Below, piece by piece: positions 11,298 through 23,600 of a stretch of DNA of 64,000 nt. Below the pieces are notes generated by a model. The model did no database searches and had not been told where the DNA came from. It was given only the letters and a program-made list of their open reading frames with translations. The stretch lies in the NCBI GenBank assembly GCA_965644295.1, contig CBFFRP010000096.1:81344-145343 (forward strand), in the 5' to 3' direction. The position numbers and the translations under genes were made by a program. The stretch is from Paraphysomonas bandaiensis. Its lineage: Eukaryota; Chrysophyceae. Numbering within the stretch: position 1 is the first letter of the stretch; each line of letters opens with the position of its first letter.

Positions 11298-12905
11298 ACT
11301 GCCAGGCGGTACAGACGCGGACCAAAGAGGCCCTCTCACACAGACGGCGCGCCCTCGGAACAAAGCCCCAGGGATATTTTACGAATGCCTCGCCACCACA
11401 GCTCTTAAACAGCGCTCAATAAAATGGACGCGCTCGCACCCCGAACGTAGAACACAAGATCAAAGCAACTGGACCTACACTGACCACGGCATTTACATAG
11501 CTGACGCCGCCGCCAGTGGCGATTGGAAGACACTAGACAAAGTGCTCGGAGCCTCCAACTACAGTGTTGCCACAACTGACGCTACTACGCACATACTGGA
11601 AGAATTCTTCACCACGGGTCAATGGCACTGGCGTAGATACGATACACACCTCCTCACAGACCTCGGTCCTATGCTAGGAGGCTTTACAGATCTCCACCAC
11701 CAGTGGGACCTACATCACTACACCCTCCGACGAGATAGCATGTATGCTGCACAAACGCAACGAGACCCGCAGTATTGGACACGCAGCGGAACAAGGCTCC
11801 CACACAAGCTTCATCCCCTCCGTACCCATAACTCCTCCAAACACTACATCCCCCTCGCAGAGCGTATACGCGAGACGGCATACGTATGGGACAAATCCTT
11901 TGCAATGGGTAGAAACCGAGCCAAAGGAAAATCCGGATATGATCGCACAACGGCTTCCACATGCGCAGACTGTGCACACCCCACAGACAACATGGCCACA
12001 TGCTTCTCACCTGCACTCACCCTGACATCATTCACATACGTGAAGATGTCCACCAAGCACACCACAATAGGCTTGACAAACTTCGCACACGCACGCTCCC
12101 CCATCCCTGGTTTTACACCGCCATAACCAAACTAGCCAAAGCCGCATGGAACCCAACCACCCCCTAGGTTGAGCGCTACTGGACCGGCCACATTACTGCC
12201 ACACAAATGGCCGACGCATTCGGACGCCACATATCCAGCTCACTGCTCGAACATCAATTCTACGCCCTAGAAAAATCCATCGCCTCTATCCTACTCCCCC
12301 TATATGATGGAGGGCTCCGCATGCTTCGCAATAGGGGACACAGACACCACAACGTAGACACGGCACCGGCGACACCGATCCCGACACACGCAAAGCAACG
12401 CCAGCCCCAGGATACCCACCCGACACCAAAAGTACTCCAGCTACTCCAGGCGACATCCACCCCACGAACTACACTCTCTGCAAGAGCCCAGACCCGACAG
12501 AGGCAAGCGCAACCACTCCGGAAACAACTCATCCTTACTTGTGGCCGAAACCCCACCTCAACAACCAGCACCATCTCCACCACCGACTTGCACTCTCATA
12601 TACATCTCGCCTCACCCACCCCCCACATAATCCATGGCACAGGCCCGCCAGACACATTGCCCAAAGGTAGACCCCCCGACTAACCTCACTACAAGGGACG
12701 GTTGCACCATGGTGCTCGCAGCGATGCACAAGCAGTCCCGAGACGGTTTCCCGCCACTAGTAGTATATAGCAAATCTAGTTATTAGCTAGTCTATAGACA
12801 TAAACTAGTTTCTGTACGCAACCGTACTCATGTAATAATCAGACTTTCATATAGAGCCACTATATCGGAACGAGTTTTTAACGCCTATTGCTAAATAAAA
12901 AGACT
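11298..12905 (+). mobile_element. 5'-truncated non-LTR retrotransposon (copy B): RNase H and CCHC region of ORF2
   Basis: The sequence starts abruptly inside an RNase H-like domain (DCQAVQTRTKEA). It continues after a frameshift with ALKQRSIKWTRSHPERR, whose KWxRSHPE block is the usual final RNase H motif, then YTDHGIYIADAAASGDW. Around 11955-12070, a second frameshift splits a C-x2-C...H...C zinc knuckle (CADCAHP / LLTCTHPDI) like that at the C-terminus of many non-LTR ORF2 proteins. The remaining frames (to about 12683) are Pro/Thr-rich and broken. The 3' end carries the family tail. With frameshifts and stops it cannot encode a working protein, and reverse transcriptase and endonuclease are absent. 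The clade is not determined. Confidence 0.7.
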
Positions 12906-13385
12906 TTCAATATAGGAGCTCCGAATAAACATGACTTCGAGAAATACTTAATTCAGGGTTTGGGTCAGGTCGTGGTTGTTGTGTGCCTCGTACCATACAT
13001 ACGAGGATACGAGGTGATAGAGGTACATTTGTTGTAGCGTTGTAGCTAAAACTGAAATTTGAGGCTTTATTGTTTCTTTAAGCTATTCTAGAACCTAGAA
13101 GAATTAACATTCCATAACGTATAATGTAGTAGATAGGATTGATTAGTATAAACAATACTTTTATATTTCATATGTTTTTGTGATGTTAATCAGGAAACAG
13201 CTATTTCCTCTTACAACAAGCAAGCTACATATAGCAATACAATCTAGATACCAGGGTTTCAACATCATGAGGCTAAGCTACAATTCAGCCTAGGAAAATG
13301 AAATATTGTCTCACTTTTTAACTCATGTTATACTCCAATATTACATCCTCATTACCCATGGAGAAATATAACCAAACACTTTTTG
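12855..13385. repeat. Direct repeat, right copy (~531 bp)
   Basis: Second copy of 10762-11297. Differences seen include gcctattgc for gcctgttgc, a 2-bp deletion in agcgcaata, and tagatacca for tagatacacca. After the shared end at 13385 the sequence diverges at once (tgagatgcaacgg here, actgccaggcgg after the left copy). Confidence 0.9.
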
Positions 13386-13611
13386 TGAGATGCAACGGGG
13401 ATATTGTCATTGCTTCTTAGCCCTGATTCATTGATGTCAAATGGTATGATCACTTAAAGAGAGCCAGTGAAAGTTAACATCAGCCCTTGCTCATTAGATT
13501 TTATGACGTGAAGAAAAATCTAGCAGGAGACTATACAACGCGCGCTTATTGTATTCAACTATTACTACCATTAAAAATCAGCAGCCCAATGCTGATTACA
13601 CACGGACTACT

Positions 13612-15947
13612 TTACGCTATCATTTGTTCCTTTGAGCTAACAATTGTTTCCTCGAGCTACAAAGAATTCTTAAGAATATACTGAAGTATAATAAGAATCT
13701 TACCTTGATAACGACTTGATAATTGGAGTCATCATCGGAATCATATCCATCTCTGAGTGCGATTCTTGCCGGCCGGGTGGCTTCAAATGCTGCACGCCTT
13801 ACAGCCATTCTATTAAGGAACTCCTCAGCCAGTTGTCTTCTCTCAGCCTGTACAGCGGTGTTCAGTTGCTGCATTCGCTCCTGATCTTCCTTTTCGAATA
13901 TCTTCTCGTACTTGCGTAGGTTTTTCACGATTAGCTTCTTCTGCTCCACCGACAACAAATCCTTAGGGCGAGGTCGCCAAGCGAACTGGTAAAGCTTCTC
14001 CTTGCGAACTTGGCAAATTGGGGTGCCTTGGAAAGTGTATAAATTGTATCCGTCCTCCGGCATACCACGGAGGTTACTTTGGCGCAACGGAGTAATAGTA
14101 GCAGTAGCAAGGATACGGCCGGAGGGATCCCATACTATACGATTGCATCTATCATGACGGCGGGAGGCCATTGTCACATTGTTATCGACATCATGCAGAT
14201 CAAAGTGTGCCGAATCTTGCTGCACGTACGCTATACAGACTACCCCACCTGCAGGCGACCATATCACTTCATTGCACTGCTTGCCTTTGAGTGAAAACAG
14301 AAGCGACAATTCCTTGGTAACTGCTTTTTTCTTTCCAGCTACCCCGGGGCCGTAAAACGATATCGTTGGTGAACGAGCCTCTCCATGAACCAAACAAAGA
14401 CGTGACCCTGAAGGTTCCCATTGAACGTCCAGCACGGTATCTGCCAGTTCTTCTTGCTCAACGGGAACCTCCGGTTCGCATACTCGGAAGAACATAAGTA
14501 CATAAGAGCGTTTCTTGCCAGAAATCTTAGTCATACGAACGCAGAGATACTTGCCCTCATTCTGCCATACCATGCGCCCGTCCTGTACATCGAATACCTT
14601 ACGAGAGCAAATCGGTGTTCGATCAGGCATTTGAATAATATTTATCATTGCAGGATGATTTCCGAACGCTGGTGACCAGTAGGAAATATAGTTCCCCTTT
14701 GGAGACCAAACAAAATCCAAAGCATCCTTGGCTGCGAGAGACTTCTTGTCGAGCAGGCCCATTGAGGGAAGAGAATATACCTGAATGATTCCTGTTCCGA
14801 GTCTGGCCACGTAATTGCCATCAGGAGACCACTTGAGTCTATTAGGATCCTGGAGCGCTGTGACTTTACTGAGCGGTATGTTGCTGTGATTGGTGTTACC
14901 CTCTGCAATTGTGCATATTCCTCTGCCATCTAGAGATACAATCCGCCCCCTCATAGGTCTCTCCACTCTCTTCCCACCTGGTTTCTCCTCAGATATCTCA
15001 GCCTGAACCTGGAAGTCTTTGTCTAAGGGATTCTTGAGCTTGAATGTACGCAGTTTCTCTCCACTGCGAATATCCCAAACAATAATGGCTTCGTTGGATG
15101 AATGGTCCTGAAACATGTAGGTGACCATGAAACGCTCACATGGGGAGAAGTCAACGAGTTCAACACCGGCATGCATGTATCGCCCCTGCGCCTCGAAATC
15201 TGGACCGCCCCAGAGCTTCACGCCTGGAGGGTGGAAGGTAGCCAGGTAGCTTCCATCAGGAGACCATTGTGTGTAACTCTCGCACCAGTGGCGGGGTTTC
15301 TCCCTCTCACCTCCATACACCAACTCCGGCTCATCACCTTGCACCTGGGTGCTCCAGGTTACCTCAGTTTCCTGCGCGTAGCGAACAACGAATTGGTCAC
15401 GGCAGTGCTTATCACTCAACCAGCTAGTGGGGTCAGGGGATGGTTTAAAAGGAGGAATAGGAGGGGGGCTAAATTCATCAGGGACGGCCTCTAATGTATC
15501 CATGTCACTGTACAAGTACACTTTGAAAATGTGATTTTTGTCAAGTGCATAGTTGTTTACAGTCTTTATAGCATGCTTGGCATCTGCAGCGGAAGGATAC
15601 GTAACAAATGCACATCTGATAAGTAAATAAAATGATTATCAGGTAAGATATGAGTCAATGAAGTCCACATACCCGGCAGTCTTTCCAGTCTCTTCATCTT
15701 CAGGCAGATAGAGTTCCACATTCTGATTAACAGCAGAGAAAACTTTATTAAGGAGCAAGTTTCTGAGCTTATCTATCCTCTTGGTGTCATTGAGAGCCAC
15801 TACAGGGACATTATCTACTACTATAGTCGAGCTAAAGTCAGGAGCGAAGGGGGCCTTATTAATCTCAGGCTCAAAGCCCTCTGGGTCCTCTGTGAGGTAC
15901 TCGGCAATGTCGTTATAGTCAGGCAGCTGAGTGTAGTAGCTGTCCAT
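13612..15947 (-). CDS. eIF3B: Eukaryotic translation initiation factor 3 subunit B
   Basis: Three minus-strand exons (15947-15673, 15615-13704, 13656-13612) encode 743 aa, the usual length. eIF3b is a core scaffold of the eIF3 complex, which loads mRNA and initiator tRNA onto the 40S ribosome. The N-terminal RRM spans residues ~45-130 (STIVVDNVPVV to the split GCAFVTYPSAADA block). The large WD40-type beta-propeller follows, with repeated WSPDG-like strands (TQWSPDGSYLATFHPPG, LKWSPDGNYVARLG). The C-terminal helical segment (YQFAWRPRPKDLL onward) binds eIF3i/eIF3g in other eukaryotes. The last exon encodes only 14 residues; taking its splice site removes a spurious hydrophobic extension. Both introns are GT-AG (57 and 47 nt). 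Confidence 0.95.
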
Positions 15948-18088
15948 GGTCTAGCAGGTTAGCTATATATATATGAACAGGTGGAATGAGACAACTGCAG
16001 GGTTATGGAATGGATGAAGGAGGTCTACAGGTGTTTTCATATGTTAGCATCTCATCACGAGCCGTCCAGTCAGTGTATGTGTCGAGGGTCTGTCTACAGC
16101 AGTATTGTATACGTGTATAGTAGCAGGCAGTGTATTCTCACCACCCACATCATCATAGTGTCCTGTATCTTTAGAAGATACTCACTCGTATTTCAGTTTT
16201 TCATAAAGACACACGGTATTATGATATACAATACCACTACAGCCTAATAATATATGCAGCATGTCCCGTATAATGTGATGCAGTATACCGCCGTATAATG
16301 AGATGTATTCTCATTCCAAGGTTTTGCTTGTAAGTTATCATGCATATATGACTGTATGCAGCAGTTAAGAGTGATGTGATGTCATGTGATGTGATGCAGT
16401 GTTTCATTGCAATCCTAATGTTAACAAAGAAGATAAATGGTCTTGATTAGGGTTAGGGATATACAGTTAAAAGGATATACGGTCCCCATAGCTTTTTGAG
16501 GTGCAGTAAAGAGTGTAGTGGCTGTTAAGTGTTTCCGTCTGGTAACTGTCATTCATTGATCACAAACACATACGTGAAACCACTGACCTCACGATTCGCT
16601 GAGTTTTCTTTCTGCTTTATAAGAACACGAGAACTTTCACGCTGGGCGCGGAACCAACTCTCCTTGGTCACTCGAAGCTGTTGACTATCTAAAAGCTGCC
16701 AAAAAATACTTAACAAATCCACCCGATAAAAATATATAGCATACCTCGACTATTCGATTAGGGTTAGGAATTGACTATATATAATCTTTATTTCGCTATC
16801 CTATGTATGACACAATTTTTATTCATAGGGAGGAAGATCAGTGTAAATGGACGCTAAGAATAAGTTGAGAGATATAATGTGGAAGCCGCCGCATAAGTAG
16901 TAAGAGCAAATGTGATATGCGATACAATATTACGCCAATTAATCAGTCGTCTACTACCTTGGCTGACCATATATATCGCGCAAGACCCTGCAAGCACCAT
17001 CCTTCCGTCCCTGTCTTGTTCGCCTTCTCATAGCCCATAATTTTCCGTATATGTATTATGTAGAATGTAGGCCAAACGGCCAAACCAGGCATTTGTTTAG
17101 CCCTTCGATAATTTTTTCGTAGCGATATATTGGCCATGCAAGTAGAGTTTAGATTTAGCTGGTGCTTGCATGGCTTCAGACACAAAGAATGTGCCGGAGT
17201 TTTGATAAATATTCTTTGCATCAGCACTATATTAGGGCAATCTCTCCGAATCAGGCAGGAGTAGTGGGTGGTAGCAGGTAGCAGACATTCTGTATTCAGG
17301 TGAATTCTGCATTACAGAGATGAAATGAAACTATTTAAATATTGCTAAATTAACATTTTATTTTCGCAAGTCAATATTTCATCCATTTGAAGTCTACGGC
17401 TAACATAGACACAGATATTACATATAGTTTTTGGATGTTATATACGACTTCGGATATTTCATTTAGAAATTTAGAACAACCAGAATACATTCTTTTTTAT
17501 ATATTCAAAATTAATACTGAGAATACGTAGGGGTAGTGCTAATCAAGTTTGACATTTTATGAGAAGTATTAACTTAACAACAGAAGGTAACTTATACTCA
17601 ATGCTGATAATTTTATAAATAATCAATTTCATGTTACCTCTACTACCACTCATTTCTCGTACGACGATCTTACGTCGTCACTACAACTTGCATCGTCACT
17701 ATATTCCGTTTTACCGCTATATACTTATCGTCGTTCATACTCACAATACGATTAACAAGACTACAACTGTATACTACAGTAATTTAAATACCTTATAACT
17801 ACAGCTTTCAATTGCTCTCATATAGCAGAACTCAACAGTGCTGTAGTTTGTACTTTACTTAATAGAATGTCTCTTCTATAGTCCTCATAGCCTACTTCAA
17901 CATCGCTACAGTATGAGAATGAAATAAAATATTTTATATGCATTATAAAATAATCCAATTTCTAATACATAATAGATTAGAATGAATATGAGAATGGAAA
18001 AATAGCTCTGGACAACGCAATTAACAATGCAATTTTCAGGTACAGAGAGCATAGTCACAAAATACTCTTTGCAGTCCCCAAAAGCGCT
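15948..18088. other. Long intergenic region between eIF3b and the coiled-coil gene
   Basis: Mostly non-coding. A TA tract at 15962-15973 lies just upstream of eIF3b. Two short TTAGGG-like words occur (gattagggttaggg near 16447, gattagggttagg near 16757), too few to call a telomere remnant. A minus-strand segment near 16585-16700 looks like a lone coding exon and is listed separately. The remainder, especially 17300-18080, is very AT-rich with nothing recognisable. Confidence 0.5.
16585..16698 (-). other. Orphan exon-like segment
   Basis: Read on the minus strand, an acceptor-like ttttttggcag is followed by ~38 codons of charged, helix-forming sequence (LLDSQQLRVTKESWFRAQRE, then SSRVLIKQKENSANRE), then a donor-like gtcagt. 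The composition is protein-like, but I found no partner exons with confidence. It may be an exon of an unseen small gene or a gene remnant. Confidence 0.25.
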
Positions 18089-20010
18089 CTATTGATTTCG
18101 CTTACTTTTTCTACTGGGGCTGGACTGTGTAGAATTCATTTTGTCTTTCTTAGTAACAATCAATTTGGAGATGTTCTTCACTGTACTGCGGTCAATATAA
18201 TCGCTGCTACTAGTTACTTTCTTCGACGAATTCGATATGCCTTCGTCATAGCTCAACGCCTGACGCGTGAAGTCACTCTCTGTTTTCACCTGCGCGGCAG
18301 GAACACGGACATTTTTCTCGGAGCAGTCGGGTACAGCAGTCATCAGGTTCATGAACAGTTGTTTCTGCAAACGATTATACCCGGGCAGTTTGTGAAGGCG
18401 CGATGTCTCAGAAGTATTGTCAGAGGAGGGGAGGGCGGAGTACTCTTGTACACTCGCACTCATAGTGGAGAGGTCCTCTGGAGTTGCGTCTTTTAGCATG
18501 CGTTCACCGATCTGCTTGATGAGCTTGTTAATTTCGTCGTCCAATTTGTGCACCACATCAGGAAGCTGCAAATCAAGATGATTACGACATGTCGAACAAC
18601 TCATGTACAAAGACATGCAAATAGCCTCGTACTCACCATTTCAACCGAAACTGGTCTTCCACCATCTGGTATGAGGTCCTTGTTGACCTTCTGCAGAAAT
18701 CTGGGGACTGCTCTCCGCAGACTCTCCACACCCTTGCGCATTCTCTGATCTCGCTCCCTGCAGTCGTCGCCTTCTTTCCGAGCAGAGGTAAGAGCTGCAT
18801 CTTTCATGTCTACTTCCTGATACATTTGGCGATTAGAAGCCAACATTTGTAGCTTTCTTTGAGACCGCTCCAACAGATCTTCGATGCTTTGCTTCTTTGA
18901 CTTGTGGTTGGCTAGCTGCTCCTTGAGGTCGGCCTGCACTTGATTGAGTCGCTCTATTCGAGATGACTTGGAGTTGTAACTCGTAACTATGTCCTCGATC
19001 TGCTGGCGTGTGAGAGAAAATGAGCCATCCCGAGAGCTCGATATGTCAGTGGGAGAAGCACAGCTCTCGCCCCGTGCCCTTGGACTACTCTGTATCGCCG
19101 ACTCGTGCCCATCCAGCATTCTGTGTCCCATCTTTGTCTCCAATTCTTGGTTGCCTTTAATTCTATCAAGAGTACTATGCAGACTTTGCCGCACGCGTTC
19201 CACAGACTGCTTTCCCTCCATCACCATGCTCTGTAGCTCCTGCATCTTCTGTTGACGCTGGTCTGTGCGGCTTTTAACAGTTTTGGTCAATACCTCTACA
19301 TGGCGCTCCTCGGCCGCTAACTCGTGTTTACTCAGTCGTAAAGTACTTTCCAGTCCCGTATATTCCGCTTTGGCCTGATTCAATTGCTGTGTTAACACAT
19401 GGGACTGGGCCTTACAGTCCATGATATCTTGCTCCAGTCGATTCGATAGGTACGTCAACATGCTACGAGTTCTCGCCTCTGCTTGTATACTGTCCTCTAC
19501 TGCATCAAGATCACTCTCAATTCCAGCAATGGCACGATTATGACTCGACATATTTTCTTCCTGAGTTACCATAAAACCTTCCAGTACCTTTTTGCTATCC
19601 AAAACATCAGCAAGCTCTCGTTCCTTAACAACATTGGCAGTCCGTATACCATCGTATTCCTTTTGTAACGCCGCTAAAGCAGTGCGGGCTTTTTCCATTT
19701 CTGCAGACTGCGCTTGATTAATTTCTTTTTTCATGTTTAACAGTGCCGCAGCATCATTTTCAAGGAGCTTATCTAGATCGTCAATGTTAGAGTTCATTTT
19801 TTTCCCTCTGGCTCTGGAATCCAGCTCCGCAGACTGAGAACCCTCTGACTCCACAAATTTTCTCCCTTTGAATGTACCAGGCTTAGTAGCAGGGTTTCGG
19901 ATTCCTAGTGTAAATTTGGATTTGGAAATGGAACTCTTAGATAACTGAAACTTTGATGACGGTTGTTGTCTAGTGGACCCTCCACCGGGAACAATAGAAG
20001 TCATTGCCAT
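18089..20010 (-). CDS. Long coiled-coil protein, possibly axonemal (docking-complex-like)
   Basis: Two exons on the minus strand (20010-18637 and 18565-18089) join in phase 0 to 616 aa. After a Ser/Lys/Gly-rich head (residues 1-75), nearly all of residues ~80-470 is Glu/Lys/Gln/Leu-rich heptad sequence typical of an extended coiled coil. Residues ~450-500 (ESLRRAVPRFLQKVNKDLIP, then DVVHKLDDEINKLIKQIGE) resemble the end of the coiled-coil region in outer-dynein-arm docking subunits (ODAD1/ODAD3 type), where a conserved helix precedes a loose tail. That resemblance is weak and from memory. The tail (500-616) is Ser/Lys-rich and probably disordered. The real family could be any filament or ciliary coiled coil. 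Confidence 0.7.
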
Positions 20011-20612
20011 CTTATAAGTGAGTTTCCTTTGTGTACTTTACTATAAGTCACTAGGAATAGTTACAGTGAGGTTATGTTTGTGTATGAGGTGGGGCTGATA
20101 TATATATATATACTCTGACAGTTACTGACTGCAGTAACAGTCACAGTAACCGTTTTTTTTCTTGAAGTACATGTGTATGTGTATGTGTATGTGAATGTAT
20201 GCATAGTGTGGTGTGTATGTACTGCTCTCTACGTATGCATGTCTACGTATATCTCTGTATATGTCTGTATATGGATTAGTCGAGAAAATTTGAGGAAAAT
20301 TTATGACTAGAACATCACACACAGCAACTCATCTGTCCATCTACCTCCCTGGGTAACCCTGTAATACGGCCGTGGACTACAGCAGGTAGGAGTATGTATA
20401 TGATACAGTTACATAGAGATCCAGTGCATGTATATACATATACACAGTACAGAGTCGAGTCTGTGTTGCACTCTCATCACTCCACACAATACACACTAAC
20501 ATCGGAACTATCAGACATATGTAAGGAAGTAGCTGGTGCTGTAAGGTTCGTTGAACATGTGATGCCCTATTTGATCTGATGGTGGTGCATACAGAGCTAT
20601 TAACAGATAGAT
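20011..20612. other. Divergent intergenic region
   Basis: Shared 5' region of the coiled-coil gene (-) and the FolD-kinase gene (+). It holds a TA tract (20100-20112) and GT-rich words (tgtatgtg, 20165-20190). It may act as a bidirectional promoter, with no direct evidence. Confidence 0.4.
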
Positions 20613-23600
20613 ATGTCAGCTTATGTTGTAGACGGTGAGACTTGTATACATATGATACCACTCCATATAACTCATTATTCAGGAATGGTGATTGCAAGAG
20701 AAATATTTAACGAGTTAAAGGAAGAGATTTCTTCTAATGCAACGGCTCCCTGTTTGGCGATAGTGTCAATTGGATGCACAGATGACACTTTGAAGCGCAT
20801 TGCTGCGAAAAAGACACTATGCAGCGATCTTTCCATTAAGACACTGGATATATCGCTCCCATGTAATGTGTCTCGTGAAGAAGTTCTTGCAAAAGGTATG
20901 CTGTATGCTACTTGGCATATACATTGATGCACTAACGTATATACTTTAAGTTGATGAGCTAAATATGGATCGTTCTGTTCATGGCATTGTACTAGAGCAA
21001 CCTTTTCCAGATAGCATAAACATCCAAGATGTGGTAGAGAAAATTTCTAGAGGAAAAGATGTTGAAGGGCTACACTCTAGTAATATCGCGCAGCTGACAA
21101 ACACGAAGGTTGACTGGTCTGCTAAGCGGTCGGCCTGGGACTCCCCTCAATCGGATTATCACGCGATGTGCATACCTCAGGCTTGCATCGAGATACTAGA
21201 TAGGCTTGGAATAGATATCGAGGGTAAAGACGCAGTGGTTGTTGGGAGGGCACACAATGTTGCAGTTCCTTTGAGCCTTCTTCTAATGCATCGGAATGCC
21301 ACAGTTACCATTGCACACTGCTGTACCCGCAACCTCCCAGCTGTTATTGGTAGGGCAGACATCCTGGTTAGCGCACTAGGTCGACCAGAATTTATCAAAG
21401 GCGCATGGTTGAAACCGGGTGCAACCGTCATCGATCTTGGTACTACCCGTGTGAACTCCACGGAGTCTACTTTCAAGGTGGTGGGTGACTGCGAATTCTC
21501 TTCGTGTAAGAGCAAAGCTGGGTTCATGACAGCACCAGGTCAAAACAATGGAATTGGTACTCTAGCCTTCTATATGGTTCTCAGAAATCTTCTAAACTGT
21601 ACAACTGCTGGACCTGACACTGATAGTGTTGATGGCGCGGTTGATCCGTATTTGCGTTACGGTGGGGCGTACCTTGGTGACCCCAAAGACACCACGAACT
21701 TCAAGTATGTGACTTTCTCTGAAATGCCTAAGTTTACAGATGAGCACAAGTCAGCCATGAGTCGTCACCTAACGCCAGATCTATTCAATCAGCTAAAGGA
21801 CGTCAAGTCTTCTCGCGGGTACACCCTTTCTAATGTGATCATGACAGGTGTGGTCACACCTCACCTTGGGGTAGGTGCAACTGCTGGGGATGAGAGCTGC
21901 TGGGAGGTATTCAAACCGTTGTTCAACCCAATAATCAAAGACTGGCATGGATATGACCCGGAGACACAGACCCATCCCAAAGACTTGGATCCCTCGAAGT
22001 TGGTGTTTACAGAGGAGCAAAGGAAGTTGTTTGAGGATTTTGTGGTGTCCACTCGCATACGGGCTGCCCGAAACATATCCGGTTACTCTTTACCAGCTGG
22101 CACTGATGATAAAGATCGTGCAGCGGTAGAGGCGGTACTCAAACAGGCATTTGATGGCCTTGATGGGGAATTGTCGGGTACTTATTATGAGTTAGGAGAT
22201 CTGACCACTGAGCAACGGGATTTCTTGCTTGAGAAAGGATTTCTCTTCCAAATCCCCTCTGCAAGGAACTTACTCACAGGGGCAGGTGCAGCACGCTCGT
22301 GGCCTAACAACAGAGGTATCTTTCACAATTCCGCACAAACAGCCCTGGCATGGGTCAACGAGGAGGACCACTGTCGTATTATCTCCATGGAGATGGGCGG
22401 AGATATTCCCTCAGTGTTTACTCGCTTCTGCGCACTTTCTGATGCCCTGGAGGCCTCTGCGAAGAGAAATGGTACGGAACTAATGTGGAATGAACGTTTA
22501 GGCTTTTTGGGTACCTGTCCCTCTAATCTTGGAACTGGGCTACGGGCGTCTGTAATGATTCGACTTCCTGAGTTTAATAAACTCTTGGAGGGCGGGAATC
22601 AGGAGGACAAAGAACTGCTAGACCAGGTATGCTCCGCATACGACCTACAGCCGCGTGGTTCAGCTGGAGAGCATTCTGCAGCCGTTGGAGCGAAGTTTGA
22701 TATATCTAACAAACAGCGACTTGGGTTTTCAGAAGTGCAGCTGGTTCAAAAGATGATAGACGGTGTTTCGAAAGTAATTGAATACGAAACTTTACTGGCT
22801 CAAGGTGTCGCGCCTGGTGATATACGCCGTCGGCTTTCAGATAGTATGGCTGATCCGTATTTGCGTTACGGTGGGGCGTACCTTGGTGACCCCAAAGACA
22901 CCGCGAACTTCAAGTATGTGACTTTCTCTGAAATGCCTAAGTTTACAGATGAGCACAAGTCAGCCATGAGTCGTCACCTAACGCCAGATCTATTCAATCA
23001 GCTAAAGGACGTCAAGTCTTCTCGCGGGTACACCCTTTCTAATGTGATCATGACAGGTGTGGTCACACCTCACCTTGGGGTAGGTGCAACTGCTGGGGAT
23101 GAGAGCTGCTGGGAGGTATTCAAACCGTTGTTCAACCCAATAATCAAAGACTGGCATGGATATGACCCGGAGACACAGACCCATCCCAAAGACTTGGATC
23201 CCTCGAAGTTGGTGTTTACAGAGGAGCAAAGGAAGTTGTTTGAGGATTTTGTGGTGTCCACTCGCATACGGGCTGCCCGAAACATATCCGGTTACTCTTT
23301 ACCAGCTGGCACTGATGATAAAGATCGTGCAGCGGTAGAGGCGGTACTCAAACAGGCATTTGATGGCCTTGATGGGGAATTGTCGGGTACTTATTATGAG
23401 TTAGGAGATCTGACCACTGAGCAACGGGATTTCTTGCTTGAGAAAGGATTTCTCTTCCAAATCCCCTCTGCAAGGAACTTACTCACAGGGGCAGGTGCAG
23501 CACGCTCGTGGCCTAACAACAGAGGTATCTTTCACAATTCCGCACAAACAGCCCTGGCATGGGTCAACGAGGAGGACCACTGTCGTATTATCTCCATGGA

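Noticed and set aside
11684-12729. Minus-strand open frames across the non-LTR element
   Set aside because: They are antisense shadows of the C-rich element. The plus-strand frames carry the RNase H and zinc-knuckle motifs.
10762-13385. Interpretation of the direct repeats as LTRs of one retrotransposon
   Set aside because: The repeats lack TG...CA ends, no primer-binding site or gag/pol is present, and the left copy starts inside the tail of another non-LTR copy.
16440-16770. Interstitial telomere repeats (TTAGGG-like words)
   Set aside because: Only two isolated degenerate double units are present, ~300 bp apart, which could occur by chance.
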